A stretch of DNA of 21,608 nt from positions 1 to 21,608 of IMG/VR virus record IMGVR_UViG_3300013127_000039; one strand, 5' to 3'. Below the pieces are notes generated by a model. The model saw only the letters and a program-made list of their open reading frames with translations. It was not told the origin of the DNA and made no database searches. Of the stretch, positions 12,644 to 20,279 are shown piece by piece; positions within the stretch are counted from its first letter, which is position 1, and the number at the start of each line of letters is the position of its first letter. This DNA comes from a virus. The position numbers and the translations under genes were made by a program.

Positions 12644-13147
12644 CTAAACTGGACCCGACGGTGGCGGGGGCACCGCAGCACCCGGCGTGGCACCCGGCAT
12701 GGCACCCGGCGTGTGCGGCGTGCCGAATACTGCGGGCAGCACCTTCTTGCCGACCATCTGCCAGAGGAACATGCTCTCGGCGGACAGGATCAAGCTCTCG
12801 ATCACGAACGTTCCCCAGGCGAATTTTTGGTCAGTCAATCCCACGGGCAGCATCGCGAGAAACGCAATGATCGCAGACGCCAACCCGGTCTGCCATGCGT
12901 TCAGTCTGCCCACCAGCAGCTTGCTCGCGAAACGACGCCAGAGAAACAGCAACAGCGTGATCGCACCTGCCATTGCCTCACGCAGGTTCCCGTCGCGAAA
13001 CTTCGCGAAGGCATCGCGCCCCTGCTTCGTGGCCTCCAGCACGCTATCCCCGACGGACACCGTGTCGGCGAGGCCCGCATCGGCGTACGCGAACCCGCAC
13101 AGGGGCACCACCAGGCAGCACACAACTAACCCTAGAAATTTGAACAT
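12644..13147 (-). CDS. Holin-like membrane protein
   Basis: A 167-residue protein, ATG 13147 after AAGGAG at 8 bases. It begins with a signal-like segment (MFKFLGLVVCCLVVPLCGFA with cleavage likely near AYADA), then about 30 polar residues, then membrane helices: REAMAGAITLLLFLWRRFAS, LASAIIAFLAMLPVGL, and FVIESLILSAESMFLWQMV. The C-terminus is Pro/Gly-rich (TPGAMPGATPGAAVPPPPSG). It lies directly before the spanin pair, which supports a lysis role, and the helices resemble those of holins or antiholins that control the timing of lysis. No cytoplasmic enzyme domain is present. Confidence 0.5.
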   Translation of the reverse strand: MFKFLGLVVCCLVVPLCGFAYADAGLADTVSVGDSVLEATKQGRDAFAKFRDGNLREAMAGAITLLLFLWRRFASKLLVGRLNAWQTGLASAIIAFLAMLPVGLTDQKFAWGTFVIESLILSAESMFLWQMVGKKVLPAVFGTPHTPGAMPGATPGAAVPPPPSGPV

Positions 13148-13176
13148 CGATCCTTCTCCTTGTTTGGTTTCTCGAC

Positions 13177-15666
13177 TTACACGTTGTGATCCAACAGCAC
13201 AGCAGGACGCTGCGTGCCGGACGCGAGTACCGTATAACCACCGTCCGTGATGTTTCCGTAAAGCGTGGCATCGACGCACACCACCGCGATATCCGCACCT
13301 GGAATGGCACCGCGCACCGTGTTCCCGGCAAGGGATACGGCATCGTGCCCGGCACCCGTGATAGACAGCTGCGGTACCGCAGATTGCTGCGAGGCCGCCA
13401 AACCCAAGCACTTGTTGCCCACCACGTTGAGTGCTGTGCCTGGACCGGGCCCGCCGAATGCGCGAATTGAGTACAAGTACCCAATGCCTGACCCGCCCAA
13501 GGCGGAATCGGCATCAATGATGTTGTGCTCGATCCCACCAGCCGCATCCTCGAATTGCAACAAGCTGTACCAGTGTCCCGCGATGATCTTGTTGTTGCGC
13601 GCAATCGCGTTTTTGAAATTCGACAGCAGCAGCACGGTATTGCGAGACGCCAACGAATTATACGCGTGGCCGCTCACGTCGAAAATGCAGCTCGCGACTT
13701 CCACCGTCGCGTCGGCATTCACGACAACGGCGGGTGAATTACCCAGGCAGCCGTGGAACATATCATTGACGCCAGTGTTTGTGATACGAGTGAACAAACA
13801 CCGCTCAAGGTATTGATGCGCACCTGTGTCTTGTGGGGCAGTCGTGACCAGCATGAAACGGTTCACGGACGATCCGCTGATCGACGAGTCTGGCAATTCC
13901 CAGTCAGTCACGTGCATATCTCGACAGCTCAAGCTGCGGATATTGAACAGCACCAGCGTGCGGTTTGCCGTGGGCATCGTGTGTCGCGTGCCATTGCCGT
14001 TGATGTACAGCCCGTCGATCACACAGCGATCAGTCTTTGCCGTGCTGCCCGAAACGCGCAGCACTGGATCCGTCGTATCGTTGCCACCCGGCGCAACCGT
14101 GATCGACATACCTTTCAGGTAGTTCGCGCCACCGCTCAGGGCAACAGTGCCACTCGGATTCTGCGACCCATCAATCAGCAAAATATCGACGCCAAGGTGC
14201 AGATCCAAGAACGTCCCAGTGGCCGACGTTCGGATGAAGTGCTGATTGCCGCCCAGTAACGAGGCCGAACAGGCGTTGAACGCGACGTGCGCACGTTTTG
14301 CCGACGTTAAGGCGGTAATGGAAGTCAGCAAGATCCCTTCGGTGCGGACCCCCAGCAAGTCAAATTGGCACGTTTGGAAACACAGCGTCGGCGAACCCGA
14401 GATCAGAACCAGCTGCGGGCTGTACGCGTTGGTCGCTGCTTCAGCAACCGTACTTTGCGTAACCTGGACTTGGGAATCGCCTGTGATGGTCAACTCGCCC
14501 TGGATCACGCATCCCTCGATCAGCACACCGGAAAAGCGACAGTCGTTCACTCGCACAGCGTGTTCGGATGAAAGGAGTGCATCGCTTACAATCCGAAGGC
14601 CACGCAGCTCGGACCCGCGTGTCGAGAAGGCCGAAAAATTGAACACCCACTTGTCGTCGGCATTCAGCTGATTGTTGATAACCACGTTTTCTTCGACAGC
14701 CCACACGCGGATCGGCTTAACCAGCACCGTCTCGGCAGTGACGTGGTACGTCCCCTCTCGCAGCAGAATCGTCCCGCCGTCTGCCGCATTCAGCGCGACT
14801 AGGGCAGCCGTCAACGTGGGGTAGTCGCCTTCCGCGACAGGCCCCCCAGGCACCGCCACGGTAACGTAACGGGCAGTCTTGTCCTTCAGCTGCTCCAGAG
14901 ACTTCGGCGGCGCTTCGTACCAGCCCGTTTTGCCGATTATGTCTTTCATTTGACGGCGAACGGCCTGCACCCACAGGTGCTGATCTCCAATGCCGTAGGT
15001 GCCGCGCGCAGCATTGCGATCATTCGCCCCGCTGCCCCACTCCGTCGCGAATGCGCCCTGCGCATCCCCCTCAAAGTACAGGTGCCGATAATCCGCGTAC
15101 GCAGAGATCTTGACGGCACCGTTGATCGTCACCTCCGCGATCTTGATCCACTCGCCGTTCCCAGGCGGGGCAGGTGCAGCAGCATCCTGAAACGTGACCT
15201 CCCACCCGGCAACAAGCCTCGTGGACACACTGTCTACGAACTCAGCTGCGACAGACGGATTCCAAAACACGCGGTTCTCGAACTCCGCGTAGGTTCCCGT
15301 TGCACGGATCCACAGGGCTTGCACGCTCGACGCAGGTGCCGTGGAAAAATCCACCTCCAGCGTCGATTCGCCTTCGCCACCGAACAGCAAACCAAACTCG
15401 ATCTCGCTTGTGTCCGTCAGGTACGGCAAGAATCCCGCGCCACGGTGAAGCACCAGCGAGTCGTCCACGCCAAACGCAATCGTGCTAGGCGTGAACCCGT
15501 TCAGGATTCGAGCCTGCGTGCCCGTCGTGCCCGTCGCGCGCCCCGCTGGCAGGAAGAACGTGCGCCCGCGGCGCAGTAGATCCCGCTCGACCAGGCGACC
15601 GCCCGCTCCGTCCTCGAAATCGTCCAGGCCAACACGCTCGTTCGGCAGAATGTTCACGCGATCCAT
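13177..15666 (-). CDS. Tailspike or tail fibre with right-handed beta-helix
   Basis: An 829-residue virion protein; ATG 15666 follows AAGGAG at 10 bases. Residues 1-200 look like a beta-rich virion-attachment or structural part, with VQAVRRQMKDIIGKTGWYEA near residue 230 as a linker seen in phage tail fibres. From about residue 275 (DYPTLTAALVALNAADGGTI, then LLREGTYHV) the sequence has the start of a pectate-lyase-like parallel beta-helix, with many rungs of short strands (LRGLRIVSDALL, SGVLIEGCVIQGELTITGD, SVAQSTV-like patterns) up to the C-terminus. Such spikes bind or cut host surface polysaccharide; no catalytic pair can be named. It is the last gene of the tail module, after the 889-aa protein. 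Confidence 0.72.
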   Translation of the reverse strand: MDRVNILPNERVGLDDFEDGAGGRLVERDLLRRGRTFFLPAGRATGTTGTQARILNGFTPSTIAFGVDDSLVLHRGAGFLPYLTDTSEIEFGLLFGGEGESTLEVDFSTAPASSVQALWIRATGTYAEFENRVFWNPSVAAEFVDSVSTRLVAGWEVTFQDAAAPAPPGNGEWIKIAEVTINGAVKISAYADYRHLYFEGDAQGAFATEWGSGANDRNAARGTYGIGDQHLWVQAVRRQMKDIIGKTGWYEAPPKSLEQLKDKTARYVTVAVPGGPVAEGDYPTLTAALVALNAADGGTILLREGTYHVTAETVLVKPIRVWAVEENVVINNQLNADDKWVFNFSAFSTRGSELRGLRIVSDALLSSEHAVRVNDCRFSGVLIEGCVIQGELTITGDSQVQVTQSTVAEAATNAYSPQLVLISGSPTLCFQTCQFDLLGVRTEGILLTSITALTSAKRAHVAFNACSASLLGGNQHFIRTSATGTFLDLHLGVDILLIDGSQNPSGTVALSGGANYLKGMSITVAPGGNDTTDPVLRVSGSTAKTDRCVIDGLYINGNGTRHTMPTANRTLVLFNIRSLSCRDMHVTDWELPDSSISGSSVNRFMLVTTAPQDTGAHQYLERCLFTRITNTGVNDMFHGCLGNSPAVVVNADATVEVASCIFDVSGHAYNSLASRNTVLLLSNFKNAIARNNKIIAGHWYSLLQFEDAAGGIEHNIIDADSALGGSGIGYLYSIRAFGGPGPGTALNVVGNKCLGLAASQQSAVPQLSITGAGHDAVSLAGNTVRGAIPGADIAVVCVDATLYGNITDGGYTVLASGTQRPAVLLDHNV

Positions 15667-15681
15667 TGTTCAGTTTCTCCT

Positions 15682-18351
15682 TCAGAATTTCCGTTTGTAC
15701 GCTGGCAGGACACCGGCAATCGTAATGCTATTCACTAGCTCCCGCGTAGCGCGATCAACGTCGAATACGTAAAACGGGTAGTACTCGTCAGGCGGACCCG
15801 CCGCTGCCCCATCATTCTGCACAAATTCGTCGCGCAAGATCTGAGCACTTGGGATCGTCGTGTACTGCACGTCCACGTTGCCCGATGCGATAGGAAACGG
15901 ATCCCGTGGCGTGACCGTCGTACCGGACACAGTACCTGCATCCACCAATTCCCAGTCCACGCCGGACTGGATCGGGAAGGCCCCGCTCGTCACCCCATCG
16001 TACGGGTGAAATTGCCAATCGACAGACTGCTCGTTGACAAAGACAGCACCCGAGACGCGCACCCGTCTCGGATTCACGAAGGCCAAGATCGTGCGCGTGC
16101 CGTTGTTGCCCAGCACGCTGCCCGACAACACAATCTGCTTGCCCACGTCACCGACCCGGAAGGACACGTCCAGCGTGTCCACGTAGTGCAGCCCAGCTAC
16201 CGTTTCCAGCGTCGCCGCATCAGCCTGCACAATCCCGGCCAAAGACAAGATCGTCCCGCTCACGTACGTCACGCCCCACTCACCCTGCGCGCGCGTGTCC
16301 CCGCTCCGAATCCGGATCCGACGGCCAGTGTCCCCCGACAGGAACAATCCCGCCACGCTCGACATTTGCGGGCCTCCACCGGCAAACGCTCCGTCAGCTC
16401 GGCGCAGATTGAAATGGTTGCGCTCCGAAGACACCTGCACGCGGACCCGATCCCAGTACACCGTCCAGTCCTGCGCGGGTGACGACCCCGAGTACCCGAA
16501 GCTGATCGTGGACCCGCCAGACGCCACGAACCCGGCCACGTTGGCACGGGCCTCCTCTTTGCCGTCTCGGTACAGCACCACCTCGTGCATCCCGTTCGGA
16601 CGTGTCTCCCTCAGCACTTCGATGCGAGTCCAGCGACCGATCACCAAGGGCCCGTTGCTCCAGGTGCCCGTGATCGCGCCAGGGTCTGCCAGCGTCCCGC
16701 CCAGCTGCCAGCCCGTGTCGTTCCAGAACGCTCCGTATTTGCGCCCCACCACCGAATCGTCCACCTCCACCGACCAGGCGTAGCCCGTGGCCGCGCCAAT
16801 CGCGACAGGCTTCCACCAACACCCAAAGGACACGCGCGAGCCCGGCACCCAGTCCTGCCGGTCCAGGGCACGCGAATACCGGCCACCGTTGGCCGTCGGC
16901 GACGCTGCATCAGGCGTGCACTCCAAAGCGGTCTGCCCAGGCCCTGTAGCGACGATAGCGAAGCTACCTACCTCGGCACCACCCGCCACGGAAACGTACG
17001 TCCAGACGGGTGCCGCTGCGCTTGGCAGCACTCCCATTTCTAGGGTTTGCTGGTACGGCTCGACCAGCAGGTCCACAACCTTCGTCGGCGTGTGCGCCAA
17101 GGCCGTCAGGGCCGACACCCCCGTGATCACCTTGCGCTCGCGATGCCCGCGTCCCTGCGCGGTTCCGCCCAGGGCAGGATCCACCGACGGCGTAACGTCG
17201 GCTCCCGTCGGGACCATCCAGGTTTTACCCTCGCTGATATTCGTGGTCCCCGTTACGGACTCTAGGAGCACAAACACCTGATTCGGAAACGACTCCAAGT
17301 CCTCGTAAATCTCCCAACCCCCACCGGGATACAAACACTCCAGCAACAGCTCCAGGCCGTACACCGTCCCCCGCGGCAAGTACGGCAGCACCTGCAACAA
17401 GCACCTGTAAATCTCGTCGCCCAACGCGGGCAATCGCTGGATCCCATACCGGCGTCCGATCCGGTCCAGCTCGTCCCCCTCGGCGTACGCTGTGAGCATC
17501 GCTCGGCGTAACTTGTCGAGCGCACTGTACGACTGCGAAGCGTCTACCACTTCCGACAGCGCCGGAATGGGGGCGCGCACCTTCGGACGACGGGGCACGC
17601 GCCCACTCAGGTGCCCTCGATCCGTGTCGTACTGCTTGATCGCAATCCGCCCGTCAGTCGATTCCGTGGCAGCAAACGCAGATCCACTCACCGTGCAGCT
17701 CTTGCCGTTGCCTGCCACCGTCAGGATCAAGCGCGGGCCTTCGTTGCCGTTCAGTGTCGCGCGCGGGTACACCCACAGCGCGCGTCCAACGTCAGCCGCG
17801 GAAAAGATCGCACCGTCTGCGCTGATCGTGTTCCCTGCCGCGAGGATCGTGACGAACAGCATGCGCTGCGGACCCAACCCGCGGAACTCTTGCAGCGAAG
17901 GTGTCAGCACCGTCTGCGCGTACGGAATCGCCACGGGTTCTTCGCCGATCCACAACGCCTGCGCGCGATCATTGCGCGGGAATCCCAGCGTGCTCTCCAC
18001 GCGTAACGTTGTGAAACGCCAGCGCACCGGGTTTTGTGCTGAAAAGGCAGCTGCGGTTCCGTCGATCTTGTGCAGCGTAACCAACGTCGGATTGACGTAG
18101 GACGCGATCACGTAACTGCCCTCGTTCCCTGTGAAAGCACCCGCAACAGGTTGGATGATATCCAGCCCCATGCCCACCATTCCCGCGTCGAACACGGCCA
18201 CCAGGCTCGTAAGGCTGGACCCACTGACCTCAGCGTCGTTCTGCCCGAAGATGTGCGCACGTTCGCGCGTGCGCGTAATGAGTGTGCCTCCGATCTCGTT
18301 GTCGGATTCAGCAATCGCATCTAGCGTGGCTTGTAACTCGTTGACTGGCAT
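15682..18351 (-). CDS. Multidomain tail/baseplate protein (gpI-like segment, LamG-like domain)
   Basis: An 889-residue protein whose ATG 18351 overlaps the previous stop as TAATG. Residues about 1-250 hold two copies of a small beta module (GNEGSYVIASYVNPTLVTL; ADVGRALWVYP). Residues about 275-350 (LDKLRRAMLTAYAEGDELDR, GRRYGIQR, DEIYRCLL, PRGTVYGLELLLECLYP) match the pattern of P2 gpI-type baseplate proteins. Residues about 490-640 look like a LamG or concanavalin-like sugar-binding domain (SRALDRQDWVPGSRVSFGCW, then LYRDGKEEA). Residues 668-785 hold two more beta modules (GDTGRRIRIRSG; GDVGKQIVLSGSVLGNNGTR). Together this suggests a tail-tip or baseplate component that also binds the cell surface. 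Confidence 0.65.
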   Translation of the reverse strand: MPVNELQATLDAIAESDNEIGGTLITRTRERAHIFGQNDAEVSGSSLTSLVAVFDAGMVGMGLDIIQPVAGAFTGNEGSYVIASYVNPTLVTLHKIDGTAAAFSAQNPVRWRFTTLRVESTLGFPRNDRAQALWIGEEPVAIPYAQTVLTPSLQEFRGLGPQRMLFVTILAAGNTISADGAIFSAADVGRALWVYPRATLNGNEGPRLILTVAGNGKSCTVSGSAFAATESTDGRIAIKQYDTDRGHLSGRVPRRPKVRAPIPALSEVVDASQSYSALDKLRRAMLTAYAEGDELDRIGRRYGIQRLPALGDEIYRCLLQVLPYLPRGTVYGLELLLECLYPGGGWEIYEDLESFPNQVFVLLESVTGTTNISEGKTWMVPTGADVTPSVDPALGGTAQGRGHRERKVITGVSALTALAHTPTKVVDLLVEPYQQTLEMGVLPSAAAPVWTYVSVAGGAEVGSFAIVATGPGQTALECTPDAASPTANGGRYSRALDRQDWVPGSRVSFGCWWKPVAIGAATGYAWSVEVDDSVVGRKYGAFWNDTGWQLGGTLADPGAITGTWSNGPLVIGRWTRIEVLRETRPNGMHEVVLYRDGKEEARANVAGFVASGGSTISFGYSGSSPAQDWTVYWDRVRVQVSSERNHFNLRRADGAFAGGGPQMSSVAGLFLSGDTGRRIRIRSGDTRAQGEWGVTYVSGTILSLAGIVQADAATLETVAGLHYVDTLDVSFRVGDVGKQIVLSGSVLGNNGTRTILAFVNPRRVRVSGAVFVNEQSVDWQFHPYDGVTSGAFPIQSGVDWELVDAGTVSGTTVTPRDPFPIASGNVDVQYTTIPSAQILRDEFVQNDGAAAGPPDEYYPFYVFDVDRATRELVNSITIAGVLPAYKRKF

Positions 18352-18926
18352 TACGACACCAATGGGGGCTCGGCGTCCAAGCGACGAGGGCCCGTCTCTG
18401 CTTGTGGAGGAAAGCTACTGCGCATGACGTGCACTTTTCCGTACCACGCACGTTCTACAAACGTACCCGCCTGCACGATCAATTCCACGGACGGGGGCAC
18501 TACCACTCGAATCGCAAAGTCCCCGACAAAGGGAACAGGGGGCAGCACGACGGGCAGCGATACCCCGTCTGCCGAACGGGGTGCATACCCATATCCAGAT
18601 CCACCGTACGCAGGGTACAAGTAGGGGCCACCCACGGGCCCGATTGACACGGCCACGGGTACCCCTATCGGAAACGTCCCCGTCAAGCGAAGGATATCCC
18701 CGCCGTGGTTGCCGAAGATCTTTCGCTGGCTCAGCGGGATGAACGAGACGGGAGGCGAACAGTTTCCCAGCTCCAGCAGTTCTGCCGCATGCGCGCCCGC
18801 GGAAGCGTCGTTGCCGTACGCGTCCGTGATCCCGGCAAGATATTCCGCGGCAACAGCGCCCGATGGAGCGTCGTTGCCGTACGCTTCCGTGGTCCCGCCA
18901 AGATATTCCCCGTCGAAATCAGCCAT
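18351..18926 (-). CDS. Virion-associated protein with repeated EYL-GT modules
   Basis: A 191-residue protein, ATG 18926 with GGAG 5 bases upstream. The first 45 residues are two 21-residue copies (EYLGGTTEAYGNDAPSGAVA and EYLAGITDAYGNDASAGAHA) and start with MADFDGEYL, shared with the 50-aa gene just before it. After LELGNC the sequence becomes beta-rich, with GGSGYGYAPRSADGVSLPVV and PPVPFVGDFAIRVVVPPSVE. Position in the tail module suggests a structural or tail assembly role; no family recognised. Confidence 0.72.
   Translation of the reverse strand: MADFDGEYLGGTTEAYGNDAPSGAVAAEYLAGITDAYGNDASAGAHAAELLELGNCSPPVSFIPLSQRKIFGNHGGDILRLTGTFPIGVPVAVSIGPVGGPYLYPAYGGSGYGYAPRSADGVSLPVVLPPVPFVGDFAIRVVVPPSVELIVQAGTFVERAWYGKVHVMRSSFPPQAETGPRRLDAEPPLVS
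18805..18909 (-). repeat. 63-bp duplication coding the 21-residue module
   Basis: GCGTCGTTGCCGTACGC occurs at 18805 and again at 18868, 63 bases apart, and the similarity extends through AAGATATTCC. The two copies encode EYLAGITDAYGNDAS and EYLGGTTEAYGNDAP. Confidence 0.88.
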
Positions 18927-19071
18927 CGGACTCCAACCCAGAAATCACCGGGTAATCAGGATCGATAGGCGGACACGGATCGCGGTACTCGGCATCGCCC
19001 GCACCGGACGTGTCATCCTCCAACAACTCGGCAGTGGTACCCGCCAGATATTCCCCGTCGAAATCAGCCAT
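18901..19071 (-). repeat. Duplicated gene-start segment
   Basis: The last 25 bases before and including each ATG-side coding start (18902-18926 and 19047-19071) are identical and encode MADFDGEY. Copies lie 145 bp apart, so they are in different frames relative to each other, meaning two genes and not one frame. Confidence 0.9.
18919..19071 (-). CDS. Small protein, 50 aa, sharing its N-terminus with the next gene
   Basis: ATG 19071 starts 3 bases after the previous stop (TAACCTATG); TGA ends at 18919, 8 bases inside the following gene. It begins MADFDGEYLAGTTAELLEDD and continues with an acidic, Pro-rich tail (EYRDPCPPIDPDYPVIS). No ribosome site is obvious, so it may be translated by reinitiation. 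The first 13 residues match those of the 191-aa protein at 12 positions. It may be a partial duplicate of the downstream gene or an independent peptide; the tight spacing supports translation. Confidence 0.62.
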   Translation of the reverse strand: MADFDGEYLAGTTAELLEDDTSGAGDAEYRDPCPPIDPDYPVISGLESDG

Positions 19072-19074
19072 AGG

Positions 19075-20262
19075 TTACGCAGTCTGCATGACCGTGGTGT
19101 TCCAGGGGTGGACGAAGCTGCCCAGGTGCACAAAGTTTCGCGTACCGGCCAACGGGTACGAGTCACCTTCCGCAGGGCCGCCTAGTTCCGCACTGACGCC
19201 GTGGAACAAGTCAGTGGCAATCCCCGCACGCCCGTAGTACCCCGCCGTAACATTGACGTAGCCCAGCGGCAAAATCGGCGACAACCCGTTCAACAAAGAG
19301 ATCGAATTCAACTGACAGAGTGACTGTGTGCTCTGCCCCCACGGGTTCTCTGACGAGAATTGCAGCAAGGTGCGCTCAACCTGTGTCGCGTTGCCGTTTT
19401 GTGCCATGAACGACGAGGCAGTCCTGCTAGCAAGCCATCGGTCAAAGCGCAGAATACGGGTGGTGTCTGCATCGTGGGAAGTGCCCCTGTGAAACGCGAC
19501 GATAGGTTGGTCCAGGCCGTTCCAGATGCGGTCAGGCGCACCAGGAATCACAACAGGGCTCTGCGGTTCTTCGATGTTGAGAAACATACAGGCACGCCCG
19601 CTGCGGAACGCGACGATACGCCAGACTTTGCCGTCAGACGACGCCATGACGTGCAATCTGTGAGCGACGGCCCCACCAGCCGTGCCTCCCCAGACCGTAG
19701 GACCGTAGGAGTCAACCCCCACAGTATCGCCAGCGTTGAACTGCGCGTGATTGTTCACGCTGCTCGTCAGTGGGGGTACCGTCAGCGAGCCATTGGTGCC
19801 TCCGTTTGAAGTGCCGTACCCAGTGAACGACATATTGAAGCCCGACTGCTCACCGAAATTGGCAGCGTCTCCGACAAAATGCGACCCAGACGAACCGTTA
19901 CTCCCGAACCGGAGCCTGATATGGAGGCCCAGCGCCGAATTGAACAGGTGGGACCATGTGCCTCCCGTGAAAACACCGTAAACGACATCGGCAAAAGTAT
20001 TAATACGCTTAACGTCGTCGTTGTTTCCGAACGCCACCGTATTGCCCTCGGATTTTGGCACCCACAGCGCAGCAGGTGCCGCCGCTGCCGCGTTCGCGGA
20101 ATCCGTCCACGCCAGAGGCCCCGAATTGTCAGGCAGCCGTCCGCACAGGGCGTTGTACATAGCCCACCACAGGTAGCGATTCGTTTCGTTGGTATCGATG
20201 CCAGCGGGCACCGAAAGGTTTGCGGCGAATCGCCAAGTTTTGACCAGCGTGGGTAGTGGCAT
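19075..20262 (-). CDS. Predicted virion (tail) protein, 395 aa
   Basis: ATG 20262 after AAGGGAGAA at about 11 bases. The first third has a helix-rich part (NRYLWWAMYNALCGRLPDNS, then LAWTDSANAAAAAPAALWVP), and the rest is beta-rich with many Gly/Ser/Asn turns (SFTGYGTSNGGTNGSLTVPP), consistent with a virion surface or tail-tip protein. It lies between the baseplate J-like gene (17-base gap) and the small repeat genes, which places it in the tail module. I do not recognise the family. Confidence 0.72.
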   Translation of the reverse strand: MPLPTLVKTWRFAANLSVPAGIDTNETNRYLWWAMYNALCGRLPDNSGPLAWTDSANAAAAAPAALWVPKSEGNTVAFGNNDDVKRINTFADVVYGVFTGGTWSHLFNSALGLHIRLRFGSNGSSGSHFVGDAANFGEQSGFNMSFTGYGTSNGGTNGSLTVPPLTSSVNNHAQFNAGDTVGVDSYGPTVWGGTAGGAVAHRLHVMASSDGKVWRIVAFRSGRACMFLNIEEPQSPVVIPGAPDRIWNGLDQPIVAFHRGTSHDADTTRILRFDRWLASRTASSFMAQNGNATQVERTLLQFSSENPWGQSTQSLCQLNSISLLNGLSPILPLGYVNVTAGYYGRAGIATDLFHGVSAELGGPAEGDSYPLAGTRNFVHLGSFVHPWNTTVMQTA

Positions 20263-20279
20263 TTTGTTCGGTTCTCCCT

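Noticed and set aside
12536-12705. 68-aa minus frame 12499-12705
   Set aside because: Overlaps the i-spanin and holin-like genes in another frame, has no ribosome site and no recognisable feature.
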